64,000 nucleotides of DNA from UBA4781 sp963674975 (GTDB lineage Bacteria; Chloroflexota; Anaerolineae; Anaerolineales; Anaerolineaceae). The position numbers and the translations under genes were made by a program. Below are positions 42,667-51,693 of this stretch, piece by piece; the first letter of the stretch is position 1, and the number at the start of each line of letters is the position of its first letter. The DNA lies in the NCBI GenBank assembly GCA_963674975.1, contig OY771913.1:62001-126000 (forward strand). Reading direction: 5' to 3'. The notes under the pieces were generated by a model. It was not told where the DNA came from. It ran no database searches and was given only the letters and a program-made list of their open reading frames with translations.

Positions 42667-44010
42667 ATGAATAGATTAATCGTGATGATCAACTACTTAC
42701 TAGCTCAACTATCCGGCAGCAGTATCCTTCCATATTTCGCCATCGGTCTGGCAGCTCTCGTGGAAGGTCCTATCACGATCCTGGCAACAGGTGCCGGCAT
42801 TTCTATGGGTACACTGCATCCCATTCCTGCATATCTCTCGGTGGTTGTCGGAAACCTGATCGCCGATTTAGGCTGGTATGGGTTAGGGCGTTTTGGAAAG
42901 GTCGAATGGTTGAATCGGATCGGTCCGAAGTTCGGGGTGAAGGCTGAGGATGTGGAGCGGCTGAGAAATAGCATACAAGAACAGGCTCCGCGTATGATTT
43001 TCCTTTCGAAATTTTCTATTGGACTGCCCATCCCAACGCTCATAGCAGTTGGGATGAATCGAATTCCCAAACGGCGCTGGATGTTTCTCTGGCTGCTGGG
43101 TGAGATGCTCAAATCCGCGATCTTTATCACGATCGGATTTTATTTCGCTGCGGGAATTCAAAAAGCTTATGGCGGTATCCAGATCGTTTTATGGGTCATC
43201 ACGATCATTCTTGTTGCTGCTGTTTTTATCTTTTTCAATAGAAAGGCAAGAAAAAAGCAGCCCGCAGTGGTTCTCTCCACTTCAGAAGGGATTGAAAAAG
43301 AGATGATCGAAAAGGAATCCATGAATAATGATCGTGGATTGGTGCTAATTCCGGCATACAACGCCGACCACAATATTAAGGATGTGGTCCAGAAAGCGAA
43401 AAAATTCTTACCTGTTCTGGTGATCGATGATGGGTCGACCGATCAAACTGCCGCCTCTGCCCGTCAAGCAGGAGCAATGCTCTTGAAGATCAAGGAAAAT
43501 CAAGGAAAAGGGAATGCCCTGCAGGCAGGCTTTCAAAAAGCGCTGTCAGAAGGGTACGGATTTGTGATCACACTTGACGCAGACGGACAGCATGATGCGG
43601 ATGAGATTCCAGATTTCATAAAAGCTTTCAAGAAAAAATCACCTGATCTGATCATCGGGAAGAGAGATTTTTCTCTTATGCCGCCAATCCGCCGGTTCAG
43701 CAATATGATTGGAGCATGGATATTTTCATGGGCGGCACGGGAGAACATTCCGGATAATCAATCCGGCTACCGTCTGGTCAGCCGCCGGTTAATACAGGTT
43801 TTGAATGAATCCAATGAACAGGGGTATGAATTCGAAGTGGAGATGATCACAAAATGTATCTTCCATCGCTATAAGATGAAATGGGTTCCCATAAGGACAA
43901 TTTATGGCGATGAAAAAAGTCATATTCACCCGATTAATCATGTGGTCAAATTCATCAGGGTAACGCTCAAAACTCACCGGTTGTTGAAAAAGTCATTTGA
44001 TAGGATATAA
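42667..44010 (+). CDS. DedA-family membrane domain fused to a GT2 glycosyltransferase
   Basis: A 447-residue fusion. Residues 1-200 are a DedA/SNARE-associated membrane domain (LAALVEGPITILATGAGI, NLIADLGWYGLGRFGK, FLSKFSIGLPIPTL) with helices up to about 195. Residues 220-447 are a GT2 glycosyltransferase: VLIPAYNAD, VLVIDDGSTDQT, ITLDADGQHD (the metal-binding DxD) and DNQSGYRLVSRRL. DedA proteins help flip polyprenyl-phosphate or lipids, and GT2 enzymes of this type often make dolichyl- or polyprenyl-phosphate sugars, so the fusion may couple both. No ribosome site is evident; an in-frame ATG at 42685 is also possible. Confidence 0.88.
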   Translation: MNRLIVMINYLLAQLSGSSILPYFAIGLAALVEGPITILATGAGISMGTLHPIPAYLSVVVGNLIADLGWYGLGRFGKVEWLNRIGPKFGVKAEDVERLRNSIQEQAPRMIFLSKFSIGLPIPTLIAVGMNRIPKRRWMFLWLLGEMLKSAIFITIGFYFAAGIQKAYGGIQIVLWVITIILVAAVFIFFNRKARKKQPAVVLSTSEGIEKEMIEKESMNNDRGLVLIPAYNADHNIKDVVQKAKKFLPVLVIDDGSTDQTAASARQAGAMLLKIKENQGKGNALQAGFQKALSEGYGFVITLDADGQHDADEIPDFIKAFKKKSPDLIIGKRDFSLMPPIRRFSNMIGAWIFSWAARENIPDNQSGYRLVSRRLIQVLNESNEQGYEFEVEMITKCIFHRYKMKWVPIRTIYGDEKSHIHPINHVVKFIRVTLKTHRLLKKSFDRI

Positions 44011-44238
44011 ATGCAGGTACTGTGGGGTATTGAAGAATATCATAGAAATTTCTGTAATTTATAATCTCAATGGGGATTGATATCAAGATTTTGGCTGTTA
44101 AAGTCAATTCCTAAACTAAATAAACTGAATTTGTAATAACGTTCATGCGAAAAGCAGTATTTATTGGACGAAATATTTCATATTTCGTTCTATATAATAA
44201 CAAATATAGACTAATGCAATAAATTGAAAATAAACAAT

Positions 44239-45783
44239 ATGGTTCCCTTAACCACCCGTCAACGTGATATCTTAAAGGTCTTGTTGAAAACCAACAAACC
44301 CATTCGAACCTGCGACTTAGCCAAAAAGATCCAATTGACTCCCCGGCAGGTAAATTACAGTATGAAGGGGGTAAAAAGCTGGCTCAATAGAAATAATGTA
44401 ATTCTGCAGACGACTCCCGGACTGGGTGTAAAGGTGGATTGCAAACCCCAACAGCAAACAATTCTAATAGAAGAACTAGAGAAGAACGAGAGAGTACAAC
44501 TGATCCTTACTCCGGAACAGCGGCAGCAGTTGATCTGCTTTCAACTCTTGATCAAGAAAGAGCCGATCCTGCTCACACAGATCAGTTTGAATCTGAAAAT
44601 CTCCCGCTCGACAGTGGTGAATGATCTTGATCAGGTAGAGCGATGGTTGAGCATCTGGGGAATCTACATTGAAAGAAAGCAGAACTACGGCATTGCGATC
44701 AAAGAATCTGAAAAGCTGCGCCAGCAAGCTCTACTTGCCCTGATCTGGGGAAAATGCCCTTTCTGTCCCTCTGTTTTTAAAGTCTCTTATCAGAAGGGAT
44801 TGATATTTACACTGGTGGATGATGTGCAAAACACCCCTCTGATCGGGGAAGTAAATGACTTTTTATGCCTGTTCAATATGAAAAAGATCTTCAACAAGGT
44901 GATCTTCATTGAAGATTCTCTTGGCGGACGCTTTACCGATGAGGCTGTGCTGTACCTTGCGCTGGTTTTTTCCATACTGCTTGCCCGTATCAAAATGGGA
45001 ATTCATATCCAGATAAGCGATCAGGAATTCAAAGAATTCACCGGAATGCAGGAATGGAAAGCGGCTGAGAGAATTGTCAGAAACCTTGATCCAACCATGT
45101 TTGAGAACTGGCAGCGGGGTGATATCGCTTACGTGGTAATGCATATTCTCTCTTCCCCGGTTCTTGAGAATTGGAAGGGTGACCTTGATAAAACTGGTGA
45201 ATATAAAACTCTCTTCAACGAACTGCTGGATGCCATCAATTCTTTCTATGAGATCGAAGGACTGCGTGAAGACCCAACCCTGCGGGATGGGATCATCAAT
45301 TATTTGATCCCCATTCTCAACCAGCATATTTATCATCTCTGGTTCCCAAGAGCTACTGTTGAGATCGCGACGGATGCCAGATTTGACAGCGACTTTGATC
45401 TAGCCGACCAGCTGGTCGACATTATTTTTAAACGCACAGGCATTCAATTAGAGGAAGAAGATAAATTGATGCTGGTGGCATTTATCAGGGCGGCTCATAT
45501 TCGTCTACGCTCATATCAATTTAATAATGTACTGCTGGTTTGTCCCAGCGGAATGGCAACCGCGCAGCTGCTGACTGCTCGTTTAAGAACGAGATTCCCA
45601 CATCTGGGAAAACTCACGGTGGTTTCTTTTCGCGAGCTGGATGAGGAACGCATAGCAAGTGCAGATCTGATCATTACGCTGATGCCGTTATCTGAAGAGA
45701 TCGGCAAAAAAAAGCCTGTTATTCAAGTATCGCCCCAACTTTCCCCAAGCGACATTGATGCCATTACGGCATTTTTAGGGTGA
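44239..45783 (+). CDS. PRD/PTS-regulated transcriptional activator (MtlR/BglG-like)
   Basis: A 514-residue regulator. Two N-terminal helix-turn-helix units (TTRQRDILKVLLKTNKPI and LNLKISRSTVVNDLDQVERW) are followed by PRD domains with conserved histidines (YVVMHILS and NQHIYHLWFP) and a C-terminal EIIB-like segment (LLVCPSGMATAQLLTARL). PTS proteins phosphorylate such sites to switch activity with sugar supply. It lies directly upstream of the PTS operon and should control it. The DNA-binding N terminus points to an activator rather than an RNA antiterminator. The start at 44239 has no clear ribosome site; a TTG at 44224 is an alternative. Confidence 0.9.
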   Translation: MVPLTTRQRDILKVLLKTNKPIRTCDLAKKIQLTPRQVNYSMKGVKSWLNRNNVILQTTPGLGVKVDCKPQQQTILIEELEKNERVQLILTPEQRQQLICFQLLIKKEPILLTQISLNLKISRSTVVNDLDQVERWLSIWGIYIERKQNYGIAIKESEKLRQQALLALIWGKCPFCPSVFKVSYQKGLIFTLVDDVQNTPLIGEVNDFLCLFNMKKIFNKVIFIEDSLGGRFTDEAVLYLALVFSILLARIKMGIHIQISDQEFKEFTGMQEWKAAERIVRNLDPTMFENWQRGDIAYVVMHILSSPVLENWKGDLDKTGEYKTLFNELLDAINSFYEIEGLREDPTLRDGIINYLIPILNQHIYHLWFPRATVEIATDARFDSDFDLADQLVDIIFKRTGIQLEEEDKLMLVAFIRAAHIRLRSYQFNNVLLVCPSGMATAQLLTARLRTRFPHLGKLTVVSFRELDEERIASADLIITLMPLSEEIGKKKPVIQVSPQLSPSDIDAITAFLG

Positions 45784-45839
45784 AACTTGGTTTATATGCC
45801 AGTGACCGACAGCACTGACAATATAAAAAGGAGATCACA

Positions 45840-45875
45840 ATGATCTCAAAAAATATAAAAAGGAGACAAAAATGA
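45840..45875 (+). CDS. Possible 11-residue leader peptide before EIIC
   Basis: The sequence AATATAAAAAGGAGA occurs twice, about 32 bases apart. The first copy precedes an ATG at 45840 that opens an 11-codon frame (MISKNIKRRQK), whose TGA overlaps the EIIC ATG as ATGA. Ribosomes ending the leader could reinitiate at EIIC. It may equally be a harmless duplication of the ribosome site. Confidence 0.35.
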   Translation: MISKNIKRRQK

Positions 45876-46900
45876 AAGAAAAAATTCAGAGACTAGGGGG
45901 TTACATGGCTGGGATGATCATCCCCAATATGGGCGCGTTCATTGCCTGGGGATTACTCACCGCATTTTTTATTACCACCGGTTGGACTCCAAATGAAATG
46001 TTTGCGGAAAATGTCAGCCCAATTCTTAACTACCTGCTGCCGATCCTGATCGGTTATACAGGTGGAAAAATGGTGCATGGAACAAGAGGCGGCGTTGTTG
46101 GCGCCATTGCGACCATGGGTGTGGTTGTTGGATCAAGTATTCCTATGTTCCTGGGCGGCATGGTCATGGGTCCTTTGGGTGGCTGGCTGATCAAAAAAAT
46201 TGATGATGTACTCGAAGATAAGATTCCTGTCGGTTTCGAAATGCTCATCAACAACTTTACTGCAGGCATCTTAGGATTATTACTGGTTCTTCTGGGGAAT
46301 GTACTGATCGGTCCTGTTGTCGAAGCTGTAAGCAATTGGTTTGGTGGCATTGTGGATGCGTTGATCAATGCAAAGCTGCTGCCGCTGGCTTCTCTCATTA
46401 TTGAACCTGCAAAGATCTTATTCATGAACAACGCATTGAATCACGGCGTGCTTGCTCCTCTGGGAGTTGCAGCAGTCGAAAAGACGGGGAAAGCCATTCA
46501 CTTCTTGTTGGAAACAAATCCAGGGCCCGGCCTTGGGCTCCTTGTAGCCTATTACGTAGCTGGTAAAGGCAGGTTAAAAGAGTCAGCACCGGGCGCAATG
46601 ATTATACACTTTCTTGGTGGAATTCACGAGATTTATTTCCCCTATGTATTGGCTCATCCTATCATGCTTCTGTCGGTGATCGCAGGCGGTTTCTGCGCTG
46701 ATCTGTGGTTCACGATCACCAATGCCGGTTTGGTTGCTACCCCATCTCCTGGGTCGATCTTTGCTTACCTGGCAGTAATCCCCAAGGGACAGCACTTCAA
46801 TGTGCTGCTGGGTGTATTGATCGGCGCTGTTGTCTCATTCCTGGTGGGTTCGTTTATCCTGCGTGTGAATCCGATACGCGAAGAAGAAAAAGAAGAATAA
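45872..46900 (+). CDS. mtlA: PTS mannitol-type EIIC membrane component
   Basis: A 342-residue membrane transporter, the IIC part of a mannitol/hexitol PTS permease. It starts KEKIQRLGGYMAGMIIPNMG, then has eight or so hydrophobic segments and the conserved GGKMVHGTRGGVVG and FLGGIHEIYFPYVLAHP motifs, the latter the substrate-binding Glu region of MtlA. IIA and IIB, fused in many mannitol permeases, are encoded by separate genes here. The sugar is probably mannitol or another hexitol. AAAAGGAGA precedes the ATG. Confidence 0.9.
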   Translation: MKEKIQRLGGYMAGMIIPNMGAFIAWGLLTAFFITTGWTPNEMFAENVSPILNYLLPILIGYTGGKMVHGTRGGVVGAIATMGVVVGSSIPMFLGGMVMGPLGGWLIKKIDDVLEDKIPVGFEMLINNFTAGILGLLLVLLGNVLIGPVVEAVSNWFGGIVDALINAKLLPLASLIIEPAKILFMNNALNHGVLAPLGVAAVEKTGKAIHFLLETNPGPGLGLLVAYYVAGKGRLKESAPGAMIIHFLGGIHEIYFPYVLAHPIMLLSVIAGGFCADLWFTITNAGLVATPSPGSIFAYLAVIPKGQHFNVLLGVLIGAVVSFLVGSFILRVNPIREEEKEE

Positions 46901-46935
46901 AGCATCAGGGAATGTATTCCTGAAACAAGTAGGAC

Positions 46936-46976
46936 GAGAAAAGGTTTCAAACCTGGAAGCCTTGGAACCTTTTCTC
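46936..46976 (+). other. Intercistronic hairpin between EIIC and EIIB
   Basis: GAGAAAAGGTTTC pairs with GGAACCTTTTCTC across a 15-base loop in the 98-base gap. There is no T run, so an mRNA stability or processing element is more likely than a terminator. Confidence 0.5.
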
Positions 46977-46998
46977 AATTTAGAAATGGAAGTATAGA

Positions 46999-47328
46999 AT
47001 GGCAAAAACAATTCATACATCGGAAGTGAAAAAGATCTATATCGCATGCGAGGCAGGTATGGGTTCGAGCCTGATGAGCGTGAATGCGCTGCGAAAGCGG
47101 TTTAAAAAAGAAAAAATCGAGGGGGTTGAGGTTACGCATGTAGCCACACATGAGATCCCATCGGATGCAAAACTCCTGATCGTTCATAGAGGATTGATGA
47201 AAGTAGCAAGCAAAAAAGCCCCTCAGGCAGTTGTTTTGTATTTTGAACAGTTCTTTAACGATCCTATCTTTGATATGGTGATCGATGCCTTTAAGAAAAA
47301 AGGTGAGATCATCAGTAATGTGGAGTAG
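46999..47328 (+). CDS. PTS EIIB component, mannitol type
   Basis: A 109-residue cytoplasmic EIIB. The phosphorylated cysteine lies in IYIACEAGMGSSLM near residue 17, the P-loop-like motif of the mannitol class. It accepts phosphate from EIIA and passes it to the hexitol carried by EIIC. GGAAG lies eight bases before the ATG. The EIIA gene follows two bases after its stop. Confidence 0.9.
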   Translation: MAKTIHTSEVKKIYIACEAGMGSSLMSVNALRKRFKKEKIEGVEVTHVATHEIPSDAKLLIVHRGLMKVASKKAPQAVVLYFEQFFNDPIFDMVIDAFKKKGEIISNVE

Positions 47329-47330
47329 AG

Positions 47331-47756
47331 ATGGATATCCTCTCACAAGAGAGCATCCGTTTGAATGTAAAAGTGAAAGATAAACTGGATGCGATTAACC
47401 AATGCGGAAAGTTGTTGGTGGATGGAGGCTATGTATCCCAAAATTATATAGAAGGCATGTTGAAGAGGGAAGAGATCATGTCAACCTATTTAGGCAATGG
47501 CGTTGCGATCCCTCATGGTCAATTTGATAACCGCAATGATATTTTCAACACGGGTATTGCTGTTTTACAGATCCCTGCGGGCGTGAAGTGGGAAGAAGAT
47601 GAACTGGTATATCTGGTCATCGGAATCGCAGCACTTCGCGATGAGCACGTATCTGTTCTGGCGAACCTGGCTGAAGCTATCGACGATGAAAGCATTGCAG
47701 AAAAATTAAGAACCACAACAGATGTGAATGTAATTTTGGATTATCTCAATAAATAA
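47331..47756 (+). CDS. mtlF: PTS EIIA component, mannitol/fructose type
   Basis: A 141-residue EIIA of the PTS EIIA-2 family. The active His is in YLGNGVAIPHGQ near residue 63, and VYLVIGIAALRDEHVSVLANL follows. It takes phosphate from HPr and gives it to EIIB. It begins two bases after the EIIB stop, so expression is linked. Confidence 0.9.
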   Translation: MDILSQESIRLNVKVKDKLDAINQCGKLLVDGGYVSQNYIEGMLKREEIMSTYLGNGVAIPHGQFDNRNDIFNTGIAVLQIPAGVKWEEDELVYLVIGIAALRDEHVSVLANLAEAIDDESIAEKLRTTTDVNVILDYLNK

Positions 47757-47813
47757 AATCGATGATTCTCCGGTTCCAAGCAGGATCAGTGAACCGGCTG
47801 CTACAGGTATCTC

Positions 47814-48080
47814 ATGAAAAAATTGAATATACATCTTACTAATCCAAGTGGATTACATGCACGTCCGGCAAAAAACCTGGTGAATATTGCCAAACCATAT
47901 TCTGCTCAAATCTCAATATTCTATCAGGGGAAAAAAGCCAATGCGAAAAGCTTGATCTCGATCTTAACGCTGGGAGTAGAAAGCGGCGCTTACATCTGCA
48001 TCGAAATTGACGGAGATGATGAAGATGCTGCATCTGAGGCTCTCAAAGCCTATATCGAGAATGGATTGTTGAAAGAATGA
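47814..48080 (+). CDS. ptsH: Phosphocarrier protein HPr
   Basis: An 88-residue HPr. The active His is in NPSGLHARPA (residue 15) and the regulatory Ser region reads AKSLISILTLG, so both phosphorylation sites are present. Having HPr inside a sugar operon suggests a dedicated phosphate carrier. Enzyme I is not in the window. Confidence 0.92.
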   Translation: MKKLNIHLTNPSGLHARPAKNLVNIAKPYSAQISIFYQGKKANAKSLISILTLGVESGAYICIEIDGDDEDAASEALKAYIENGLLKE

Positions 48081-48186
48081 ATGCGTAAAAAACATTGAGA
48101 GAAATTTTCATAATGGCTGATGGATTCTGTTCGATCGGCTATTACGGATATAGCTTTCAAAAGATGAAAATAAAGAGATGATAAAA

Positions 48187-49941
48187 ATGTCAGATCCAAA
48201 ATTTCAAGAGTATCAGAATGATTCTCGCATACCAGAAACGACTCTAGCCTGGAACTTATGCGGCGCCGGAGTTGATAGCATCGGGAAGGATGGAAAACCT
48301 GAATCTTTTACGGTGCAGCCGCCCAATGATGACCAGCTGCTTGTTCGGGTTGATGCGGTAGGGCTCTGCTATTCCGATGTGAAACTGATCAAGCTGGGAG
48401 GCAATCACCCCAAGTTATATGGGCGCGATCTATCGGTTGAACCAACCCGGGTTGGGCATGAGGTTTCTCTGACCGTCATCCAGGTTGGAAAGCACCTTGA
48501 AGATCAATTCCAGACCGGGCAAAGGCTGGTGATCCAGCCTGATATCTATATCAATCAGCGCAATACGGCGTATGGATACACCATCTCGGGAGGATTGATC
48601 CAGTACCATCTGATCGGAGATGAGATCCTGCATGCGGATGGGGGCGCTTATACCATTCCCGTTAACAAAAAGCTTGGATACGCCGAAGCAGCGCTCACCG
48701 AACCCTGGGCTTGTGTGGATGCCGCTTATACCCAGCGCAGACGGTTGGTCCCTAAAAAAGGGGGGATCATGTGGATCGTGGGGAATCGGGAAGATCAAAC
48801 CATGTACACATTCAGCAGAAAGCTGGATGCACCAAAAACGATCTATTTAACCAACGTTTCAACACAGGTAAAAAACCTCATTCAGGAAAAGATGCCTGAA
48901 GAAACGCAGGTGATCGAAACCGGAGAGGATGCCCTTCAAGATCTGGAAGGTTTTTCAAGGAAAACAACCGGAGGGCAGGGATTTGATGACATCATTTTAC
49001 TGTCTCCGACTTCCGGGAAATTCGTAGGCGAAGCGGCAAAATTGATCGCGTTCCGAGGAGTGTTGAATATTGTCGGGAAAGAAAAGCTGGATGGAAATTC
49101 ACTCATCGATGCCGGGCGCATTCACTATCATTACACTGCTTACGTGGGGACCAGTGAAACGGATATTTCCGCTGCCTATGGAGAAAGAAGAAACCGCTGT
49201 GAGCTGCGAAAAGGGGGCACAGCTCTTTTTGTCGGAGCGGGTGGACCGATGGGGCAGATGCATGTGCAGCGAGCCATTGAAAAAACGGATGGTCCATCGA
49301 TGATCATCGCTACCGAGGTCAAACAGGAGCGGGCGGATGTGCTGGAACGAGTGATCACTCCGCTGGTAAAAAAGAATGGAAAAGTATTCAAGATCTTCAA
49401 TCCGCAGGCATCAAGAAAATCGCTCTCTGATCTTATTTATGAGGTTTCAGGAGAAAAAACGGTGGATGATGCGGTGGTGTGCGTGCCGATCGCTGCATTG
49501 ATGCAGGAAACAGCGCAGGTACTCAAAGAGGATGGAATGCTGATGCTCTTTGCGGGCGTGCCCAACGGCACTTTTATCGAGGCGGACATGAATCCGGTTT
49601 TCCTGGGCAGTCAGCAGTTGACAGGAACATCCGGTTCAAAGTTGAGCGATCAGGAAGTAGTGCTGCAGAAAACCCTAAAAGGTGAGTTAAATACAAACCG
49701 CTCAGTGGCAGCAGTGGGTGGAATGAACGCTGCGAGAGATGGGATCGATGCATTGATGCAAGGAACTTATGCCGGCAAGATCGTTATTTTCCCGCAGATC
49801 CTCGATCTGCCGCTGATGAGTTTGCAGGAATTGAGAGAGCGCTACCCGGAAATCGGCAGAAAAATGGGCGAAAACGATCTATGGACGATAGAAGCCGAAC
49901 AGGCTCTGATCGATAGATTCTGGATGGAGAATACAAAATGA
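48187..49941 (+). CDS. Long zinc-type MDR dehydrogenase with two Rossmann-like parts
   Basis: A 584-residue protein, much longer than the 340-380 residues usual for medium-chain dehydrogenases. The N-terminal catalytic half has VDAVGLCYSDVKLIKLGGNH and PTRVGHEVSLTV, with Cys and His zinc ligands in family positions. A first Rossmann-like unit (GGIMWIVGNREDQT) lacks the glycine triad; a second (GGTALFVGAGGPMGQMH) has it. The product is likely a hexitol-phosphate dehydrogenase oxidising what the PTS imports, resembling the SorE/L-sorbose-1-phosphate group, but this is inferred from position. The ATG at 48187 is nine bases after AAAGAG. Confidence 0.8.
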   Translation: MSDPKFQEYQNDSRIPETTLAWNLCGAGVDSIGKDGKPESFTVQPPNDDQLLVRVDAVGLCYSDVKLIKLGGNHPKLYGRDLSVEPTRVGHEVSLTVIQVGKHLEDQFQTGQRLVIQPDIYINQRNTAYGYTISGGLIQYHLIGDEILHADGGAYTIPVNKKLGYAEAALTEPWACVDAAYTQRRRLVPKKGGIMWIVGNREDQTMYTFSRKLDAPKTIYLTNVSTQVKNLIQEKMPEETQVIETGEDALQDLEGFSRKTTGGQGFDDIILLSPTSGKFVGEAAKLIAFRGVLNIVGKEKLDGNSLIDAGRIHYHYTAYVGTSETDISAAYGERRNRCELRKGGTALFVGAGGPMGQMHVQRAIEKTDGPSMIIATEVKQERADVLERVITPLVKKNGKVFKIFNPQASRKSLSDLIYEVSGEKTVDDAVVCVPIAALMQETAQVLKEDGMLMLFAGVPNGTFIEADMNPVFLGSQQLTGTSGSKLSDQEVVLQKTLKGELNTNRSVAAVGGMNAARDGIDALMQGTYAGKIVIFPQILDLPLMSLQELRERYPEIGRKMGENDLWTIEAEQALIDRFWMENTK

Positions 49942-50324
49942 GCGGGCAGAAGACGGCAAACAGCACTAAGAAAAAGAGCAGCAGTATCTTCATCGGCGCG
50001 CTGCTGGGTCTTTACTACGGCGTTTTCTACCAGCCTGCAGAAGTGCCGGATTTCAGCATTGTGCTTGAACTGGCTGCGTTTGCCGCTGCAGTGACGGTTA
50101 TCATGCGCACGTGGAAAAAGAAATTCCCTTTCAAGATCATCGTGAAAGAATTTCTCATATCCTTTGCGACATTTTTGCTCTTTTTGCTTGCACTGGCAGT
50201 TCGCAGATATGCCTATGATCTCTATGGGAAACCGTTGGTGATCGTGGAGACTACAGTCAGCGGGGCAGTTCTCGGATGGCTGTTTTCACGGAAGGCGCCA
50301 TCTTTGGAGGAACCGGCGCAATGA
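49938..50324 (+). CDS. Small membrane protein of the PTS operon
   Basis: A 128-residue protein with an N-terminal basic stretch and about four hydrophobic segments (near 18-32, 42-58, 70-90 and 102-117). It overlaps the dehydrogenase stop and the kinase start by four bases each, so it is coupled to both. No family is recognised. A role in transport or membrane placement of the pathway is only a guess from position. Confidence 0.7.
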   Translation: MSGQKTANSTKKKSSSIFIGALLGLYYGVFYQPAEVPDFSIVLELAAFAAAVTVIMRTWKKKFPFKIIVKEFLISFATFLLFLLALAVRRYAYDLYGKPLVIVETTVSGAVLGWLFSRKAPSLEEPAQ

Positions 50325-51253
50325 TCTATACCGTAACACTGAATCCTGCTTTGGATAAAGAATACCGCGTGGTGGAACTATCACTCAATACCGTCATGCG
50401 AGCTGCCGCAGTAAAAGAAGATTACGGTGGGAAGGGATTCAATATAGCCAGGCTGCTGACAGCCTGGGGAGCAAACTGCACCGCGCTGGGACTGGTGGGC
50501 GGGCATACGGGAGAAATATTAAGCAAAGGATTAGAGAAAGGCGGGATCGCCACGAATTTTACGTGGATTGGCGGTGAAACAAGAACCAATATCAGTATCG
50601 TGAGTGATCATGCAGCAGGGTATTTCAAGGTAAACGAGCCGGGTCCACACGTATCAGATGTAGAAATAGAAACTCTGCTTCATTTAATAGAGTCATTAGT
50701 CCAACCGGATGACTGGTGGATACTGGCGGGCAGCCTGCCGCCCGGCGTCGAACTGGATATCTATGCACATATGATCACCCTGATCCAAAGGGAAAAGGGG
50801 AGAGCGGTGCTGGATTCGAGCGGAGAAGCTTTCAAACTGGGCTGCCGGGCAGCACCTTTCCTGATCAAACCGAATGTAGAAGAACTCATCCAGGTCAGTG
50901 AAATGGATGGCGGAAAAAGAAATATGGATATTGAGGAGATGATAGGGGAACTGCATGCTGCTGGTGTGAAAAATATCATCCTCTCAGGAGGAAAGGAAAA
51001 AGCGATCTGCAGCAATGGAACGCATATATGGGAAGGAATTCCTCCCGAGATCGAAGAAAAGAATCCCATCGGGGCGGGGGATGCCATGCTGGCAGCAACC
51101 GTCTACTGCTTGAGCAGGAAAGAACCTTTGCAGGAAGCGTTTGCGTGGGGGATGGCTGCCGGTTCGGCAGCAGCAGGTTTGCCGGGTACACAGATGCCGG
51201 CTCGAACGGATGTAGCGCAATTATTAAAGAAAGTCATTATTAAAGAGGAATAA
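50321..51253 (+). CDS. PfkB-family sugar-phosphate kinase (1-phosphofructokinase/tagatose-6-P type)
   Basis: A 310-residue PfkB kinase. It opens MIYTVTLNPALDKEYRV, the LacC/FruK-type start, has YGGKGFNIARLL as the sugar-binding motif and KNPIGAGDAMLAATVY as the PfkB signature with the catalytic Asp. Such enzymes phosphorylate fructose-1-phosphate or tagatose-6-phosphate to bisphosphates. With the PTS and dehydrogenase before it, the pathway would make a ketose phosphate and then the bisphosphate; the aldolase is not in the window. The ATG overlaps the upstream stop. Confidence 0.88.
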   Translation: MIYTVTLNPALDKEYRVVELSLNTVMRAAAVKEDYGGKGFNIARLLTAWGANCTALGLVGGHTGEILSKGLEKGGIATNFTWIGGETRTNISIVSDHAAGYFKVNEPGPHVSDVEIETLLHLIESLVQPDDWWILAGSLPPGVELDIYAHMITLIQREKGRAVLDSSGEAFKLGCRAAPFLIKPNVEELIQVSEMDGGKRNMDIEEMIGELHAAGVKNIILSGGKEKAICSNGTHIWEGIPPEIEEKNPIGAGDAMLAATVYCLSRKEPLQEAFAWGMAAGSAAAGLPGTQMPARTDVAQLLKKVIIKEE

Positions 51254-51254
51254 A

Positions 51255-51620
51255 ATGCCGTACGAACAAACGTCAAGTAAAACGATTCCTTATCCCGTGG
51301 ATCAGGTTTTTCAGGCAGCCAAAGTAACTGTTGCTTCTATGGGCGGAAAGATACTGAAAGAAGATGAAGAAAAGGGAATTCTGCATGCCCAGATGGATAA
51401 AAAGCTCTTTGGAGATTATCTGGGTGACCGCAGCAAACTGGAGATCCAGTTCACGGATGAGGGGAAAGAGTCAACCAATGTTTCTATTCTTGCATACCCA
51501 TTGGATGCGGTAGGGCAGAAATTGATGTTCGGCGCCAGAAAAGGCGTAGTTGAAACGATCATCAAGACTTTTTATGAAGAATTGGAAAAACATCTCAAAA
51601 AGAATTTTCCTTCTGAGTAA
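51255..51620 (+). CDS. Small conserved protein at the end of the PTS operon
   Basis: A 121-residue protein of unknown function. It starts MPYEQTSSKTIPYPVDQVFQ, contains GGKILKEDEEKGILHAQMD and ends in an amphipathic helix (FYEELEKHLKKNF). The beginning resembles small lipid- or ligand-binding domains of the SRPBCC type. It starts one base after the kinase stop, so it is in the same transcript. Confidence 0.65.
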   Translation: MPYEQTSSKTIPYPVDQVFQAAKVTVASMGGKILKEDEEKGILHAQMDKKLFGDYLGDRSKLEIQFTDEGKESTNVSILAYPLDAVGQKLMFGARKGVVETIIKTFYEELEKHLKKNFPSE

Positions 51621-51693
51621 AGATAAGTCGAGATAATTAATCTCTAAATATGATAATAAAAATTCAAATAAGTCTTCTTATTTGGATCCTTAT

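Noticed and set aside
44239..45783. RNA antiterminator of the BglG type with a RAT site upstream of EIIC
   Set aside because: The protein begins with DNA-binding helix-turn-helix domains, and no terminator/antiterminator pair was seen at 45784-45871.
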